From an uncultured Alphaproteobacteria bacterium (lineage in GTDB: Bacteria; Pseudomonadota; Alphaproteobacteria; RF32; CAG-239), in contig CALXRP010000009.1 in the NCBI GenBank assembly GCA_944390885.1, forward strand, positions 1-64,000: DNA of 64,000 nucleotides. Direction: 5' to 3'. The notes beneath the pieces were generated by a model. It saw nothing but the letters and a program-made list of their open reading frames with translations. It did not search any database and had not been told where the DNA came from. Positions 25,258 through 34,108 of this stretch are shown here, in pieces (positions within the stretch are counted from its first letter, which is position 1; every line of letters starts with the position of its first letter). The position numbers were made by a program, and so were the translations under genes.

Positions 25258-25460
25258 TTCTTCGACCGAGTCGGAGAAAAATAATTTGGTTGTCATCTAC
25301 TTGAAATATCTTGATAAAATCTTATATCCGATTCTATCGGGGTAGAAACAGGTTGATAAAACCCCAAATTTATGATATATTAAACCTTGTATTGTCAGAA
25401 AGACAATCACATGGTTTTAACCTAAACACAATATGTGTTCCAAAGAATTGGAGAAAAACA
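25258..25460 (+). promoter_or_regulatory. Promoter region and structured 5' UTR of flagellin
   Basis: A 9-bp hairpin with one G-U pair (25258-25266 with 25270-25278) is followed by a possible sigma70 promoter TTGAAA, 16 bases, TATATC (25301-25328). Two hairpins lie in the presumed leader: TTGTC/GACAA (25392-25406) and AACACA/TGTGTT (25425-25439), the latter 15 bases before the ribosome site TTGGAG. The FlbT family is known to bind such leaders; the assignment of any of these hairpins as the FlbT site is inference. No sigma54 or sigma28 consensus was found. Confidence 0.4.
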
Positions 25461-26873
25461 ATGGCTGATATTTCACTTACTGCAAGTATGCGTTCTAACC
25501 TGCTGTCCTTGCAACAAACCCAGGATTTGATGGACCAAACTCAGGAACGGTTGTCTACCGGTAAAAAGGTAAACTCCGCGATTGATAATCCGTCTTCTTA
25601 TTATACCGCACAATCCTTGACTAACCGCGCTTCTGACTTGTCCTCTTTGTTGGACAGCATGGGTCAGGGTATTCAGACGATTCAGGCTGCCAACGAGGCG
25701 ATTGAATCCATTACCTCTTTTGCCGAGCAGTTAAAATCTATTGCCAACTCTGCCCGCGATATTTCTAACAACATGAAAACCAAAGTTTCAACGGCTAAAG
25801 AACCGAGCGGAGAAACAAAAGAAGCCGGAAATATCTATATTGATACTCGTACAAATATGGAAGAGGTCAATATTACGGCAGCAGCCAGTAGTGCTGCTGG
25901 AAAAGGCGAACTGACTTTGGTTGTTGACGGTAAAGAACATAAAATAACTTTTGATCAAGGTGCCAGTGCCAATGCGGCCACTAATGCAGGGCTTATTAAA
26001 GCCGCGATTGATGATCTGAACCTTGGCCTCACAGTTACTGATGGCGGTTCCGGCGCATTGAAAATTAGCGGCGAAGGCAAAACGATTTCCGTTGCTGCTG
26101 CTGATACGGTTGCAACCGGCGCTGAAAAAGCTACGGCAATAAAAATTGATGCAAATTCCGATGTTAATGCAATTATGGAAAAGATTAATGGAAATGCCAA
26201 TGTTAAGGCTTCGCTTGAAAACGGTAAATTAGTCGTTACGGCTAAAGAAACCGGAGCGGCAGCCACGGCGGAACAACCGATTGTCGTATTCGGCGATGAT
26301 GCTGTTGACGAAGTTCTCGGTTCTTCTTTCGGCGGTACGATTGATACGAAAGTTACTGATGAAGAAGCTATTGCCGAACGTAACAAATATGTTGAACAAT
26401 ACAACGAAGTTCTGGAGCAGATTGACGCTTTGGCTAAAGATGCTTCCTACAAAGGTATTAACCTGTTGCAGGAAAACGATCTGAAAGTCATTTTCAATGA
26501 AGATCGTTCTTCTTCTATTGAAATTAAAGGTGTTGATGCTTCTTCCAAAGGTCTTGGTCTTGAGATGGTTGAAAAAGGTGGCTGGAATGTAGATACGGCC
26601 ATTGATGACGCGATTACGCAAGTTGAAGGCGCAATTAGGGAACTGCGTTCGATGGCCAGCGACTTTGGTAACAACTACTCCATCGTTCAAACCCGTGAAG
26701 ACTTTACGGAAAACCTGATTAACGTATTGGAAGAAGGTGCAGACAAACTGACCTTGGCCGATATGAACGAAGAAGGTGCAAACATGCTGGCACTGCAGAC
26801 CAGACAGCAGCTGGCGGTCAACTCTTTGAGTTTGGCTTCTCAGGCTTCTCAGGCTGTATTGCAACTGTTCTAA
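25461..26873 (+). CDS. Flagellin
   Basis: The filament subunit, 470 residues. The N-terminal D0/D1 domain (about 1-120, with NLLSLQQTQDLMDQTQERLS and the typical SGKKVN..DNPSSYYTAQSL region) and the C-terminal helix (from about 400, ending SLASQASQAVLQLF) are both present. The central region (130-330) is Ala/Gly/Thr-rich and fits the variable surface domain. The start is the ATG at 25461 with GGAGAAAAACA upstream; a 50-codon upstream extension lies in the leader and is rejected. No export signal peptide is expected, because flagellins leave through the flagellar type III route. Confidence 0.95.
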   Translation: MADISLTASMRSNLLSLQQTQDLMDQTQERLSTGKKVNSAIDNPSSYYTAQSLTNRASDLSSLLDSMGQGIQTIQAANEAIESITSFAEQLKSIANSARDISNNMKTKVSTAKEPSGETKEAGNIYIDTRTNMEEVNITAAASSAAGKGELTLVVDGKEHKITFDQGASANAATNAGLIKAAIDDLNLGLTVTDGGSGALKISGEGKTISVAAADTVATGAEKATAIKIDANSDVNAIMEKINGNANVKASLENGKLVVTAKETGAAATAEQPIVVFGDDAVDEVLGSSFGGTIDTKVTDEEAIAERNKYVEQYNEVLEQIDALAKDASYKGINLLQENDLKVIFNEDRSSSIEIKGVDASSKGLGLEMVEKGGWNVDTAIDDAITQVEGAIRELRSMASDFGNNYSIVQTREDFTENLINVLEEGADKLTLADMNEEGANMLALQTRQQLAVNSLSLASQASQAVLQLF

Positions 26874-26895
26874 TTTTCGTAAGAAAATTAAAGGG

Positions 26896-26923
26896 AAAGG
26901 GGGAACTTGTTTCCCCCTTTTTC
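26896..26923 (+). terminator. Terminator of flagellin
   Basis: AAAGGGGGAA/TTTCCCCCTTT stem and loop followed by T residues. Confidence 0.88.
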
Positions 26924-27032
26924 ATATCCCCCGAGGGAGATTTTTTCTTTCCTGTTTCTTGTTTTTTACTGAGGTATTTGTTTTCGCTACTTCTGTCATG
27001 CTACAAAAGTAGCCCAAAAAAGCTAGCCCTGA

Positions 27033-27150
27033 ACTCGTTTTCTAAGTCTTCGTGAAAAAGTTCAGGCCGTCTAAGCGCAAGGCTAAGACGGCAAGAAGGC
27101 ATATAGTGTTTTTAATTTCTTCTTTTTCACAAAGACTAAGAAGTACTCGT
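27033..27150. repeat. Long imperfect inverted repeat (MITE-like)
   Basis: The left arm (27033-27060) ends CTTCGTGAAAAAG and the right arm (27119-27150) begins CTTCTTTTTCACAAAGAC. About 20 positions are complementary with two or three mismatches. A second inverted pair, GCCGTCT/AGACGGC (27067 and 27085 regions), lies inside. A hairpin CCCCCTCTT/AAAGAGGGGG sits just outside near 27176-27197. No ORF is present, so it resembles a non-autonomous element or a folded RNA. Confidence 0.4.
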
Positions 27151-27215
27151 TAAAGGGCATTTCTAACTCCCCCTATCCCCCTCTTAGCAAAGAGGGGGAA
27201 CTGTTTTTAAGCACC

Positions 27216-27400
27216 GTCATTGCCGGGCTTTTTTTCTAATGTCATTGCCGGACTTGATCCGGCAATCCACGTTAATAAATTGGCTTTATTATTGACCCGG
27301 CAATCCACATTAATAAATTAGCTTTATTATTAACCTGGATCCCCGGGTCGAAGCCCGGGGATGACTAAAAAATAAAGTGCCCGGGGATGACTAAAAAAGA
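27216..27400. repeat. Intergenic repeat cluster 4
   Basis: Contains GTCATTGCCGGACTTGATCC... (27240-27268) and tandem segments 'CCGGCAATCCAC(G/A)TTAATAAATT' repeated at 27260 and 27298. The reverse of the CCCCGGG element follows (GGATCCCCGGGTCGAAGCCC..., 27335-27364). The whole gap 26924-27440 has no gene. Confidence 0.8.
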
Positions 27401-27440
27401 AAAGACCCCGAAAATAACAAAAGAAAAATATCAGGAAAAT

Positions 27441-27469
27441 AAAAAAGGGAGGAACAAATCCTCCCTTTT
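27441..27469 (-). terminator. Terminator of adhE
   Basis: AAAGGGAGGA/TCCTCCCTTT stem with loop ACAAA; T-rich on the minus-strand exit side. Confidence 0.9.
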
Positions 27470-27486
27470 AGCATCTTACGGACGAA

Positions 27487-30114
27487 TTACGCTTTGCCGT
27501 AATAAGCGTTCAGATACATTTGTTTGATTTCCGAAATCAGCGGATAAGCCGGGTTGGCTCCGGTGCATTGGTCATCAAACGCCAGTTCTGACAATTCATC
27601 CAAATTGTCAAGAAAAGTCTTCTCATCAACGCCCCATTCTTTAATGGAAGCCGGGATGCTGATGCTCTTCTTTAATTTTTCAACGGCCTTGATCAGGTTG
27701 GCAACTTTCTCGTCGTCATTCTTACCGCCCAAATTCAGGAATTCAGCCACTTTGGCGTATCTTCTCTTGCCTTCCGGATAGTGATACTGTGAGAAAGTTC
27801 CTTGTTTGGTCGGCTTGTCATTGGCGTTGAATTTGATGACTTCGCTGATCATCAACGCGTTGGCAATACCATGCGGAATATTATAAGCACTGCCGAGTTT
27901 GTGAGCCATCGAGTGGCAAACGCCGAGGAAGGCCTGAGCAAATGCCATACCGGCCATCGTTGCGGCATAATGCATATTCTCGCGGGCTTTCGGATTGTTG
28001 GCACCGTCGTTGACCGAGAGTTCCAGATTGTCAAAAATCAGACGGATGGCTTCATAAGCAATACCATCGGTAAACGGCGTTGCCATAATGGAGGCCAAAG
28101 CTTCCAGAGCATGGGTCAGCGCGTCAATACCGGAGGCGGCAGCCAAACCGCGCGGCATGGTCAAAACCAAATCCGGGTCGATAATGGACATATTCGGCGT
28201 CAGAGCATAATCGGCAATCGGATATTTGATGTGGGTATTGGAGTCCGTAATAACGGCAAACGGCGTAACTTCCGAGCCGGTACCGGATGTGGTCGGAATG
28301 GCGACCATATAAGCTTTAGAACCCAAATCCGGGAACATGCAGACGCGTTTACGAATATCCATAAAGCGCATGGCCAGATTCTCAAACTGAACTTCCGGAT
28401 GCTCATACATCAGCCAAACGATTTTGGCTGCATCCATCGGAGAACCGCCACCGAGTGCAATAATAACATCCGGTTCAAAGCTGCGACACATAACCAGAGC
28501 GCGGTTAACGGTATCCGTATCCGGATCCGGCGCAACTTCGGAGAAAATCTGGTACGCAATGCCCATATCTTCCAGAACGGAAGTAATTTTGTTGGTATAA
28601 CCGAGCTGGAACAAGGGTTTGTCAGTAATAATCAACGCCTTCTTTTTACCGCAGAGCTCACGCAGCGCAAAACCAACAGCGCCTTGTTTGAAGTAAATTT
28701 TCGGGGGAACTCTGAACCAGAGCATATTTTCGCGTCTTTCCGCAACATTTTTAATATTCAACAAGTGTTTTACTCCTACGTTTTCGCTGGCTGCATTACC
28801 GCCCCAGGAACCGCAGCCCAAAGTGAGCGACGGGTCAAGGCGGAAGTTGTACAAATCACCGATACCGCCTTGTGAAGACGGGGTGTTAACAAGCATACGT
28901 CCGGTTTCGATAACTTCGCTGAAACGGGCGATACGGTCTTTGTTATGATCGGCCGTATAGAGCACGGAAGTGTGCCCCGGTCCGGCAAAATTAACCAGAT
29001 CACGCGCCATAAAGACAGCTTGTTCAAAATCTTTGGCTTTGTACATGGCCAGAACCGGCGACAGTTTTTCATAAGAAAATTCTTCTTCTTTGCCGATTTT
29101 TTCAACTTCGCCGATAAGGACTTTCGTTTCCTGCGGAACTTTAACGCCGGCCATTTCGGCAATCTTATAAGCCGGCTGTCCGACGATTTTCGAGTTCAGT
29201 TTGCCGTCAATAACAATCGTCTGGGCAACTTTTTCTTTTTCCTTTTTGTTCAGGATATAAGCACCGCGATATTGCAGCTCTTCTTTAACGGCGTCATAAA
29301 TGTCTTTGTGAACGATAATAGATTGTTCGGAAGCGCAAATCATGCCGTTGTCAAAGGTTTTGCTCATCAAAACGGAGCTGACGGCCATTTTAATATCGGC
29401 CGTTTCATCAATAATGGCCGGAACGTTTCCTGCGCCGACGCCAAGAGCCGGTTTACCGGAAGAATAAGCCGATTTGACCATGCCCGGACCGCCGGTTGCC
29501 AAAATCAGGTCAATGCCGTCATGGCTCATCAAATGCTGCGTAAGTTCAATCGTCGGATCTGTAATCCAGCCGATAATGTTATCAGGCGCACCGGCCTTAA
29601 CGGCGGCTTCCAGCATCAGGCGGGCTGTCTCAACCGTGCATCTCTTGGCACGCGGGTGCGGCGAAAAAATGATACCGTTACGGGTCTTGAGGGCAATCAT
29701 GCTTTTGAAAATGGCGGTAGACGTCGGATTGGTCGTCGGAATAACACCGGCAATAACGCCGAGCGGCTCGGCAATTTTGGTAATGCCGTTGGTTGCGTCA
29801 TGTTCGATAACGCCGCAGGTCTTTGTATGACGGTATTTGTTATAAACCTCTTCGGCAGCAAAATGGTTTTTAATCACCTTATCTTCCACAATACCCATAC
29901 CGGTTTCTTCCACAGCCATTTTTGCCAGCGGAATACGGTGGCTGTTGGCGGCAATCGCCATGGCCTCGACAATCTTGTCCACCTGTTCTTGGCTGAACGT
30001 TGCCATAATTTTCTGAGCCTCGCTGACTCTGGCAATCAAAGCATTCAAATCGTCAATGCTTTGGGCGCCGTTGTCAAACTTTCTTTCAGTATTCGCAACA
30101 ACTTCTTTTTTCAT
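27487..30114 (-). CDS. adhE: Bifunctional aldehyde-alcohol dehydrogenase
   Basis: AdhE reduces acetyl-CoA to acetaldehyde and then ethanol, reoxidising two NADH in fermentation, and forms spirosomes. The 875-residue product contains an N-terminal aldehyde dehydrogenase domain whose catalytic Cys lies in FDNGMICASEQS. A linker and a C-terminal iron-dependent alcohol dehydrogenase domain follow, with GGGSPMDAAK, the metal-binding IDALTHALEA and HSMAHKLGSAYNIPHG. The start chosen is the ATG at 30112-30114 with AAAGGGG upstream; a longer form beginning at 30162 would start inside the likely -10 element. It is transcribed alone between a promoter at about 30166 and a terminator at 27441. Confidence 0.96.
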   Translation of the reverse strand: MKKEVVANTERKFDNGAQSIDDLNALIARVSEAQKIMATFSQEQVDKIVEAMAIAANSHRIPLAKMAVEETGMGIVEDKVIKNHFAAEEVYNKYRHTKTCGVIEHDATNGITKIAEPLGVIAGVIPTTNPTSTAIFKSMIALKTRNGIIFSPHPRAKRCTVETARLMLEAAVKAGAPDNIIGWITDPTIELTQHLMSHDGIDLILATGGPGMVKSAYSSGKPALGVGAGNVPAIIDETADIKMAVSSVLMSKTFDNGMICASEQSIIVHKDIYDAVKEELQYRGAYILNKKEKEKVAQTIVIDGKLNSKIVGQPAYKIAEMAGVKVPQETKVLIGEVEKIGKEEEFSYEKLSPVLAMYKAKDFEQAVFMARDLVNFAGPGHTSVLYTADHNKDRIARFSEVIETGRMLVNTPSSQGGIGDLYNFRLDPSLTLGCGSWGGNAASENVGVKHLLNIKNVAERRENMLWFRVPPKIYFKQGAVGFALRELCGKKKALIITDKPLFQLGYTNKITSVLEDMGIAYQIFSEVAPDPDTDTVNRALVMCRSFEPDVIIALGGGSPMDAAKIVWLMYEHPEVQFENLAMRFMDIRKRVCMFPDLGSKAYMVAIPTTSGTGSEVTPFAVITDSNTHIKYPIADYALTPNMSIIDPDLVLTMPRGLAAASGIDALTHALEALASIMATPFTDGIAYEAIRLIFDNLELSVNDGANNPKARENMHYAATMAGMAFAQAFLGVCHSMAHKLGSAYNIPHGIANALMISEVIKFNANDKPTKQGTFSQYHYPEGKRRYAKVAEFLNLGGKNDDEKVANLIKAVEKLKKSISIPASIKEWGVDEKTFLDNLDELSELAFDDQCTGANPAYPLISEIKQMYLNAYYGKA

Positions 30115-30160
30115 GTTGCCACTACCCCTTTCGTTACTGTTAAAATCACAATTCTCTGCC

Positions 30161-30166
30161 ATTATA
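30161..30166 (-). promoter_or_regulatory. -10 element of the adhE promoter
   Basis: TATAAT on the minus strand, 47 bases upstream of the chosen adhE start. No good -35 hexamer is visible at the usual distance. Confidence 0.4.
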
Positions 30167-30227
30167 TAACAGAAATCTCCAAAGATTAGTTAATTTTTTT
30201 ATACCTGCGGATTTATCCCGATACATT

Positions 30228-31640
30228 TTATTTCAAATTCTTACAAACTTCTTCATGGTCGCTGAAATGAAAAATCTGCCCGTTGATATATTGTCCGGTT
30301 TCATGCCCTTTGCCGGCAATAATCAGAATATCATCTTTTTGCAGGGCGGCCATGGCGGTTTTGATTGCTTCGGCCCGATTCCCGATATTAATGCCGCGCG
30401 GGCAGGCAGCCATAATCTGCGAACGGATTTTTTTGGCATCCTCGGTTCTGGGATTATCATCCGTCACATATACGACATCGGCCAGATCATTGGCGATTTT
30501 TCCCATAATCGGACGTTTGCCGGCATCACGGTCGCCGCCGCAGCCGAACAAAACGTGCAGTTTGCCGCGGCAATGAGAACGCATGGCACGGATAACGTTT
30601 TCCAAAGCGTCGGGCGTATGGGCATAGTCAATATAAACGGCCGCTCCGTCAGCTGTTCTGCCGGCCAGATCGAGCCTTCCTTTGGCGCCGTGGATCTGGC
30701 TGATATGTCCTAAAACTTCCCCGGGCTTTCCTGTCAGTTCAGAAGCCATGCCCAAAGCACAGAGCACATTCATCGCCTGAAATTCTCCGGCCAGAGGAAC
30801 AAATATCTCCTTCTCTTCTCCATAAAAAACAAGCCTTAATTTTTGTCCGTCAATGGTCGGAACGGCTTGCAAAAGCTTCAATTCTTTGCCGTTGTGCCCG
30901 TAAGTTATGATGCGTTTTCCGCGTTCTTCGCAAACCTTGCGCAAATGCTCAAAAACCTCAATATCGGCATTCAAAACGGCTGTCCCGCCGGGAACAAGCA
31001 CTTCCCGGAACAAAATTTCTTTGGCAGCCAGATAGTTTTCAAAAGTCTTGTGATAGTCAAGATGGTCGCGGGTCAGATTGGTAAAGCCGGCCACTTTCAC
31101 ATTATGAACGCCGCCCGTACGATATTGGCATAAACCGTGGCTCGACATTTCCATAACCGCATAGTCATAACCTTCTTTTTTCAGCCCGGCGAGTTCTTCG
31201 GCAATTACGGCGGCGTTCGGCGTCGTGTTGGGAGAAGGAATGGGCGCTTCACGGCCTTTAATCAGTCCGAGCGTTCCCATGCTTGCCGCTTTAAGATTCA
31301 TCATGGTCAGAATTTGGCGGACAAAATCGGCAATCGATGTCTTGCCGTTGGTCCCGGTAACCGCTGCAATATTTTCCGGTTGCGGGCCGTAAAATTCGGC
31401 GGCTGTTTCGGCAAAAGCCTTGTTCGGATTCTCTTTTGCAATAAATTTAACCTTCGGATAAGTCTTCTCGTCAACATATTCCGGTTTGCAGATAATAACC
31501 GCCGCACCGTTTTGCACGGCCGACGGAATATATGCCGATGCCGGGGCTTTCTCGCTGTCTTGCGCCCCGAAGAGATATCCCGGCTTAATCAGGCGGGAGT
31601 CCGTCGACAAGCCTTTAATTTCGATTCCGGCAATCTTCAT
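30228..31640 (-). CDS. murE: UDP-MurNAc-tripeptide synthetase MurE
   Basis: MurE adds the third amino acid to UDP-MurNAc-L-Ala-D-Glu in the cytoplasm. The 470-residue protein has the Mur-ligase P-loop TGTNGKTS (95-102), the central YDYAVMEMSSHGL region and the DNPRTED motif in the C-terminal domain, where DNPR selects meso-diaminopimelate. This fits a Gram-negative wall. The gene stands alone here, whereas murE usually lies in the dcw cluster between ftsI and murF. The ATG follows AAAGGACAGAAAAATC. The next gene in the same direction, adhE, is only 114 bases away but has its own -10. Confidence 0.95.
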   Translation of the reverse strand: MKIAGIEIKGLSTDSRLIKPGYLFGAQDSEKAPASAYIPSAVQNGAAVIICKPEYVDEKTYPKVKFIAKENPNKAFAETAAEFYGPQPENIAAVTGTNGKTSIADFVRQILTMMNLKAASMGTLGLIKGREAPIPSPNTTPNAAVIAEELAGLKKEGYDYAVMEMSSHGLCQYRTGGVHNVKVAGFTNLTRDHLDYHKTFENYLAAKEILFREVLVPGGTAVLNADIEVFEHLRKVCEERGKRIITYGHNGKELKLLQAVPTIDGQKLRLVFYGEEKEIFVPLAGEFQAMNVLCALGMASELTGKPGEVLGHISQIHGAKGRLDLAGRTADGAAVYIDYAHTPDALENVIRAMRSHCRGKLHVLFGCGGDRDAGKRPIMGKIANDLADVVYVTDDNPRTEDAKKIRSQIMAACPRGINIGNRAEAIKTAMAALQKDDILIIAGKGHETGQYINGQIFHFSDHEEVCKNLK

Positions 31641-31767
31641 GATTTTTCTGTCCTTTACTTCGATTCTTTTATCAAGAGTCTGAAATAAAAAAATGAAAGA
31701 AGCGTTTAAAATTAGGGTTATTAAAAAATTAATATTTATTCTTCATAGTTAACTAAAGGAGAGAGTA

Positions 31768-33060
31768 ATGAAACTCAATTTAAGCATAATATTTTTAGTC
31801 TGGTTGGGATTGTTTGCTTTACCGGTGCAAGCCGAAGAAACGGCAGAAAGTCAAGCACGCTCGAAAATAGCTTTCCAACGTCTGGATGATATAATAAATA
31901 GAAATCCTTTTCCGGAATTTAATGGTCTATTAGAACAATTCTATAGAGAACATGATTATGAAAAAAGAATGCATATCGTCGACAATATATTATACCGCTG
32001 GGCGAGTGCGGAAAATATTGCGCCGGAAAGCAGAAAGCCGACAAGCCTGAAAGAAAATCCGATGGATGCCCGCCAGCTGGCTGCTGTTGAATATGCAGTG
32101 GGCAGAAAATATCATAATAAACATTGGGAACACGATGAACCGCAAAATCCCCGCCCTGAAGCCGCACGATATCTAAAAAGAGCATATTCTGATTTAAGAA
32201 ATTCAGCTTATCTCCGTCTTCTTTCTCAGGAATATGAGTTCAGAACTCTGGCAGAAATAATCGTTTTTAAATATGATCCGACAGAGGAAAAATGGAAAAC
32301 CAATATTTCTGAAGCGGTAAAGTATCTGGAACATCAATATGCCAAAAGAGATTTTACATCTGGACAGATTCTGTTGCAGGATTTTGAAAACCTGATTCTA
32401 AACTATTTTGGAGCCAAAATATTGCTTGAAGCTTTTCCACAATATGCCCAGAACAATCCGGGAGGGCCGCTGAAAAATTATTTTGCCAACATCGGTAAAA
32501 ATAAGCCGATGATAACGCTGGAAGACGATACGGTTGAAGGAACGGCTAAAGACGATTTTATAAACGCTTATGCCGGTAACGATACCATATACGGACGAGA
32601 CGGCAACGATTTTATTGTGGGAGGAAGCGGAGATGACAGACTGTTTGGAGGAGCCGGAAATAATGTTTATTCTTTTGAAGTAGACTGGGGAAAAGACATT
32701 GTCAACGACTGTTATGAGTCGGAAGCAGGAGTTAAAAAAAGTGTTATTTTGTTTGAAGAAGGTGTGTCTCCGCAGGATATAAGCGTCTTTCGCAGCAATA
32801 ACGACTACATTTTGCAAAACACTGCAACCGGCGATGAGATTAACATTAATTCCTTTTTCGGCCGGGATAAAAGCTGCCGGATTTCCGAGGTTCGCTTTGC
32901 TGACAAAACCGTTTGGACAGCTGATGAACTTGAAAATAAATATTCTTATGTCCGGTATTTATGGCAAAAGTTTACCGGCGGCGTAAAATATTGCTGGGAT
33001 ACAATCGGCAATTTCTTTGGTAATATAATCTACAATACAATAAATATGATAATGGGATAA
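31768..33060 (+). CDS. Secreted protein with RTX-type calcium-binding repeats, 430 aa
   Basis: A clear Sec signal peptide (MKLNLSIIFLVWLGLFALPVQA, cleavage near residue 22) is followed by a helical region (25-245) of unknown fold. Residues 254-305 carry nonapeptide repeats of the GGxGxDxUx type (AGNDTIYGRDGNDFIVGGSG and so on) that bind calcium in a beta-roll. The following domain ('ILFEEGVSPQDISVFRSNND..') is typical of RTX-associated C-terminal domains. Classic RTX proteins leave through type I secretion without a Sec signal, so this combination points to a periplasmic or outer-membrane protein. The ribosome site is AAAGGAGAGAGTA. Confidence 0.82.
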   Translation: MKLNLSIIFLVWLGLFALPVQAEETAESQARSKIAFQRLDDIINRNPFPEFNGLLEQFYREHDYEKRMHIVDNILYRWASAENIAPESRKPTSLKENPMDARQLAAVEYAVGRKYHNKHWEHDEPQNPRPEAARYLKRAYSDLRNSAYLRLLSQEYEFRTLAEIIVFKYDPTEEKWKTNISEAVKYLEHQYAKRDFTSGQILLQDFENLILNYFGAKILLEAFPQYAQNNPGGPLKNYFANIGKNKPMITLEDDTVEGTAKDDFINAYAGNDTIYGRDGNDFIVGGSGDDRLFGGAGNNVYSFEVDWGKDIVNDCYESEAGVKKSVILFEEGVSPQDISVFRSNNDYILQNTATGDEININSFFGRDKSCRISEVRFADKTVWTADELENKYSYVRYLWQKFTGGVKYCWDTIGNFFGNIIYNTINMIMG

Positions 33061-33062
33061 AT

Positions 33063-33506
33063 ATGAAAGAACATTACACTGCAGAAGACTTAAAAGAAAT
33101 GGAAATCACATACGAGGCTTTGAACAAGTCCCGTATTCAGGAGCTGATAAATTATGCCAAAGGAATGGGATACCGGCGGATTGGCATTGCCAACTGTATT
33201 TGTATGCAAAAATATATTCCGAAACTGATAAACCTGCTGTCTGCCGGTGGGTTGGAGGTCTTTCACGTCAATTGCCGGGAAGGCGGATTGGATTTGTGTG
33301 ACTTTACCAAAGACCATAAAGGCTCAAGCTGCGACCCGGCGTTTCAGGCCGATTATCTCAACTCTATGAATACCGATTTAAATGTCAATGTCGGGCTTTG
33401 CCTCGGACATGGTCTGATTTTTCAAAAACATTCCAAGGCCCCGGTGACCACGCTGATTGTCAAAGATTTTGCCACCGGACATAGCCCATTGGCTAACCTT
33501 GAATAA
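33063..33506 (+). CDS. DUF1847-family Cys-rich protein
   Basis: The 147-residue product matches the C-terminal core of DUF1847 proteins as I know them: GYRRIGIANCI near 36, a cluster of cysteines (Cys43, Cys45, then VNCREGGLDLCDF), NVNVGLCLGHGLIFQKHSKAPVTT (cited as NVNVGLCLGH and SKAPVTTLIVKD) and a terminal GHSPLANL. The family is suggested to bind metal; its reaction is not known. Other members carry an extra N-terminal Cys motif that is missing here. It starts three bases after the RTX-type gene, so they are probably co-transcribed. Confidence 0.8.
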   Translation: MKEHYTAEDLKEMEITYEALNKSRIQELINYAKGMGYRRIGIANCICMQKYIPKLINLLSAGGLEVFHVNCREGGLDLCDFTKDHKGSSCDPAFQADYLNSMNTDLNVNVGLCLGHGLIFQKHSKAPVTTLIVKDFATGHSPLANLE

Positions 33507-33557
33507 CTTGTTTCCCTGCTTACTTATGAAAAAAAGTAATTTTGCAGGGAGAAGAAG

Positions 33558-34013
33558 ATGGATAAGAAAAAGACAGGAATATATGCTGCCGGCGGCATTT
33601 TGCTGTTTCTGGCAGGAGTCGGTTTTTCACAATTGTTTATGTTTGCCGCTTCGGGCCGGGTAGACCCGCAGCAGATTGTCGTCGCTTTCAAAAATCCGGT
33701 CTGCACGGCGCCGACTGTCATCAACTGCCCGCCTATCCGAAAACTTCCGGAAATGCGTCCGAATAGAGTACAGCCGGAAAGAAGAATGCCCCGTCCGACA
33801 ATCTGCGGCTGCCCTGAGCAGGGGAGAACAATGCCGTCCGGATGCTGTGGAAAGGCCAAAGCAGAAATGTCTCCGTTGCCCAAATGTGATTGTTCTTCCG
33901 GCGCCGGGATAAAAAATCGCTTCTGTGGCGGGCCTCAGGCTTCGGTCTGGCCGGAACCGGATGCGGATTCTGCCAGTCTTCTTCATTTAAAATCCAAACG
34001 CCGTACCGCCTGA
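33558..34013 (+). CDS. Membrane-anchored Cys/Pro-rich protein, 151 aa
   Basis: Unrecognised. An N-terminal membrane segment (residues 8-30, YAAGGILLFLAGVGFSQLF) is followed by a Pro- and Cys-rich soluble part with about ten cysteines (ICGCPEQ, GCCGK, CDCSS). This suggests disulfides or metal binding outside the cytoplasm. The C-terminus is basic. A good ribosome site (CAGGGAGAAGAAG) supports the start. Several reading frames in this segment are open because of its base composition; the plus-strand frame is preferred because of the ribosome site and membrane anchor. Confidence 0.55.
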   Translation: MDKKKTGIYAAGGILLFLAGVGFSQLFMFAASGRVDPQQIVVAFKNPVCTAPTVINCPPIRKLPEMRPNRVQPERRMPRPTICGCPEQGRTMPSGCCGKAKAEMSPLPKCDCSSGAGIKNRFCGGPQASVWPEPDADSASLLHLKSKRRTA

Positions 34014-34108
34014 TCCGAGCAACAAACAAAAGATACCGAAATTCTGATAGTTATAAGGCGTAGATAGCGCTTTACTTCTGAAATGTGATATGCTATCAAG
34101 CGGTTATT

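Noticed and set aside
27802-30189. Long plus-strand frames of 357 and 414 codons opposite adhE
   Set aside because: They are antisense shadows of a highly conserved gene with strong codon bias; no domain is recognisable.
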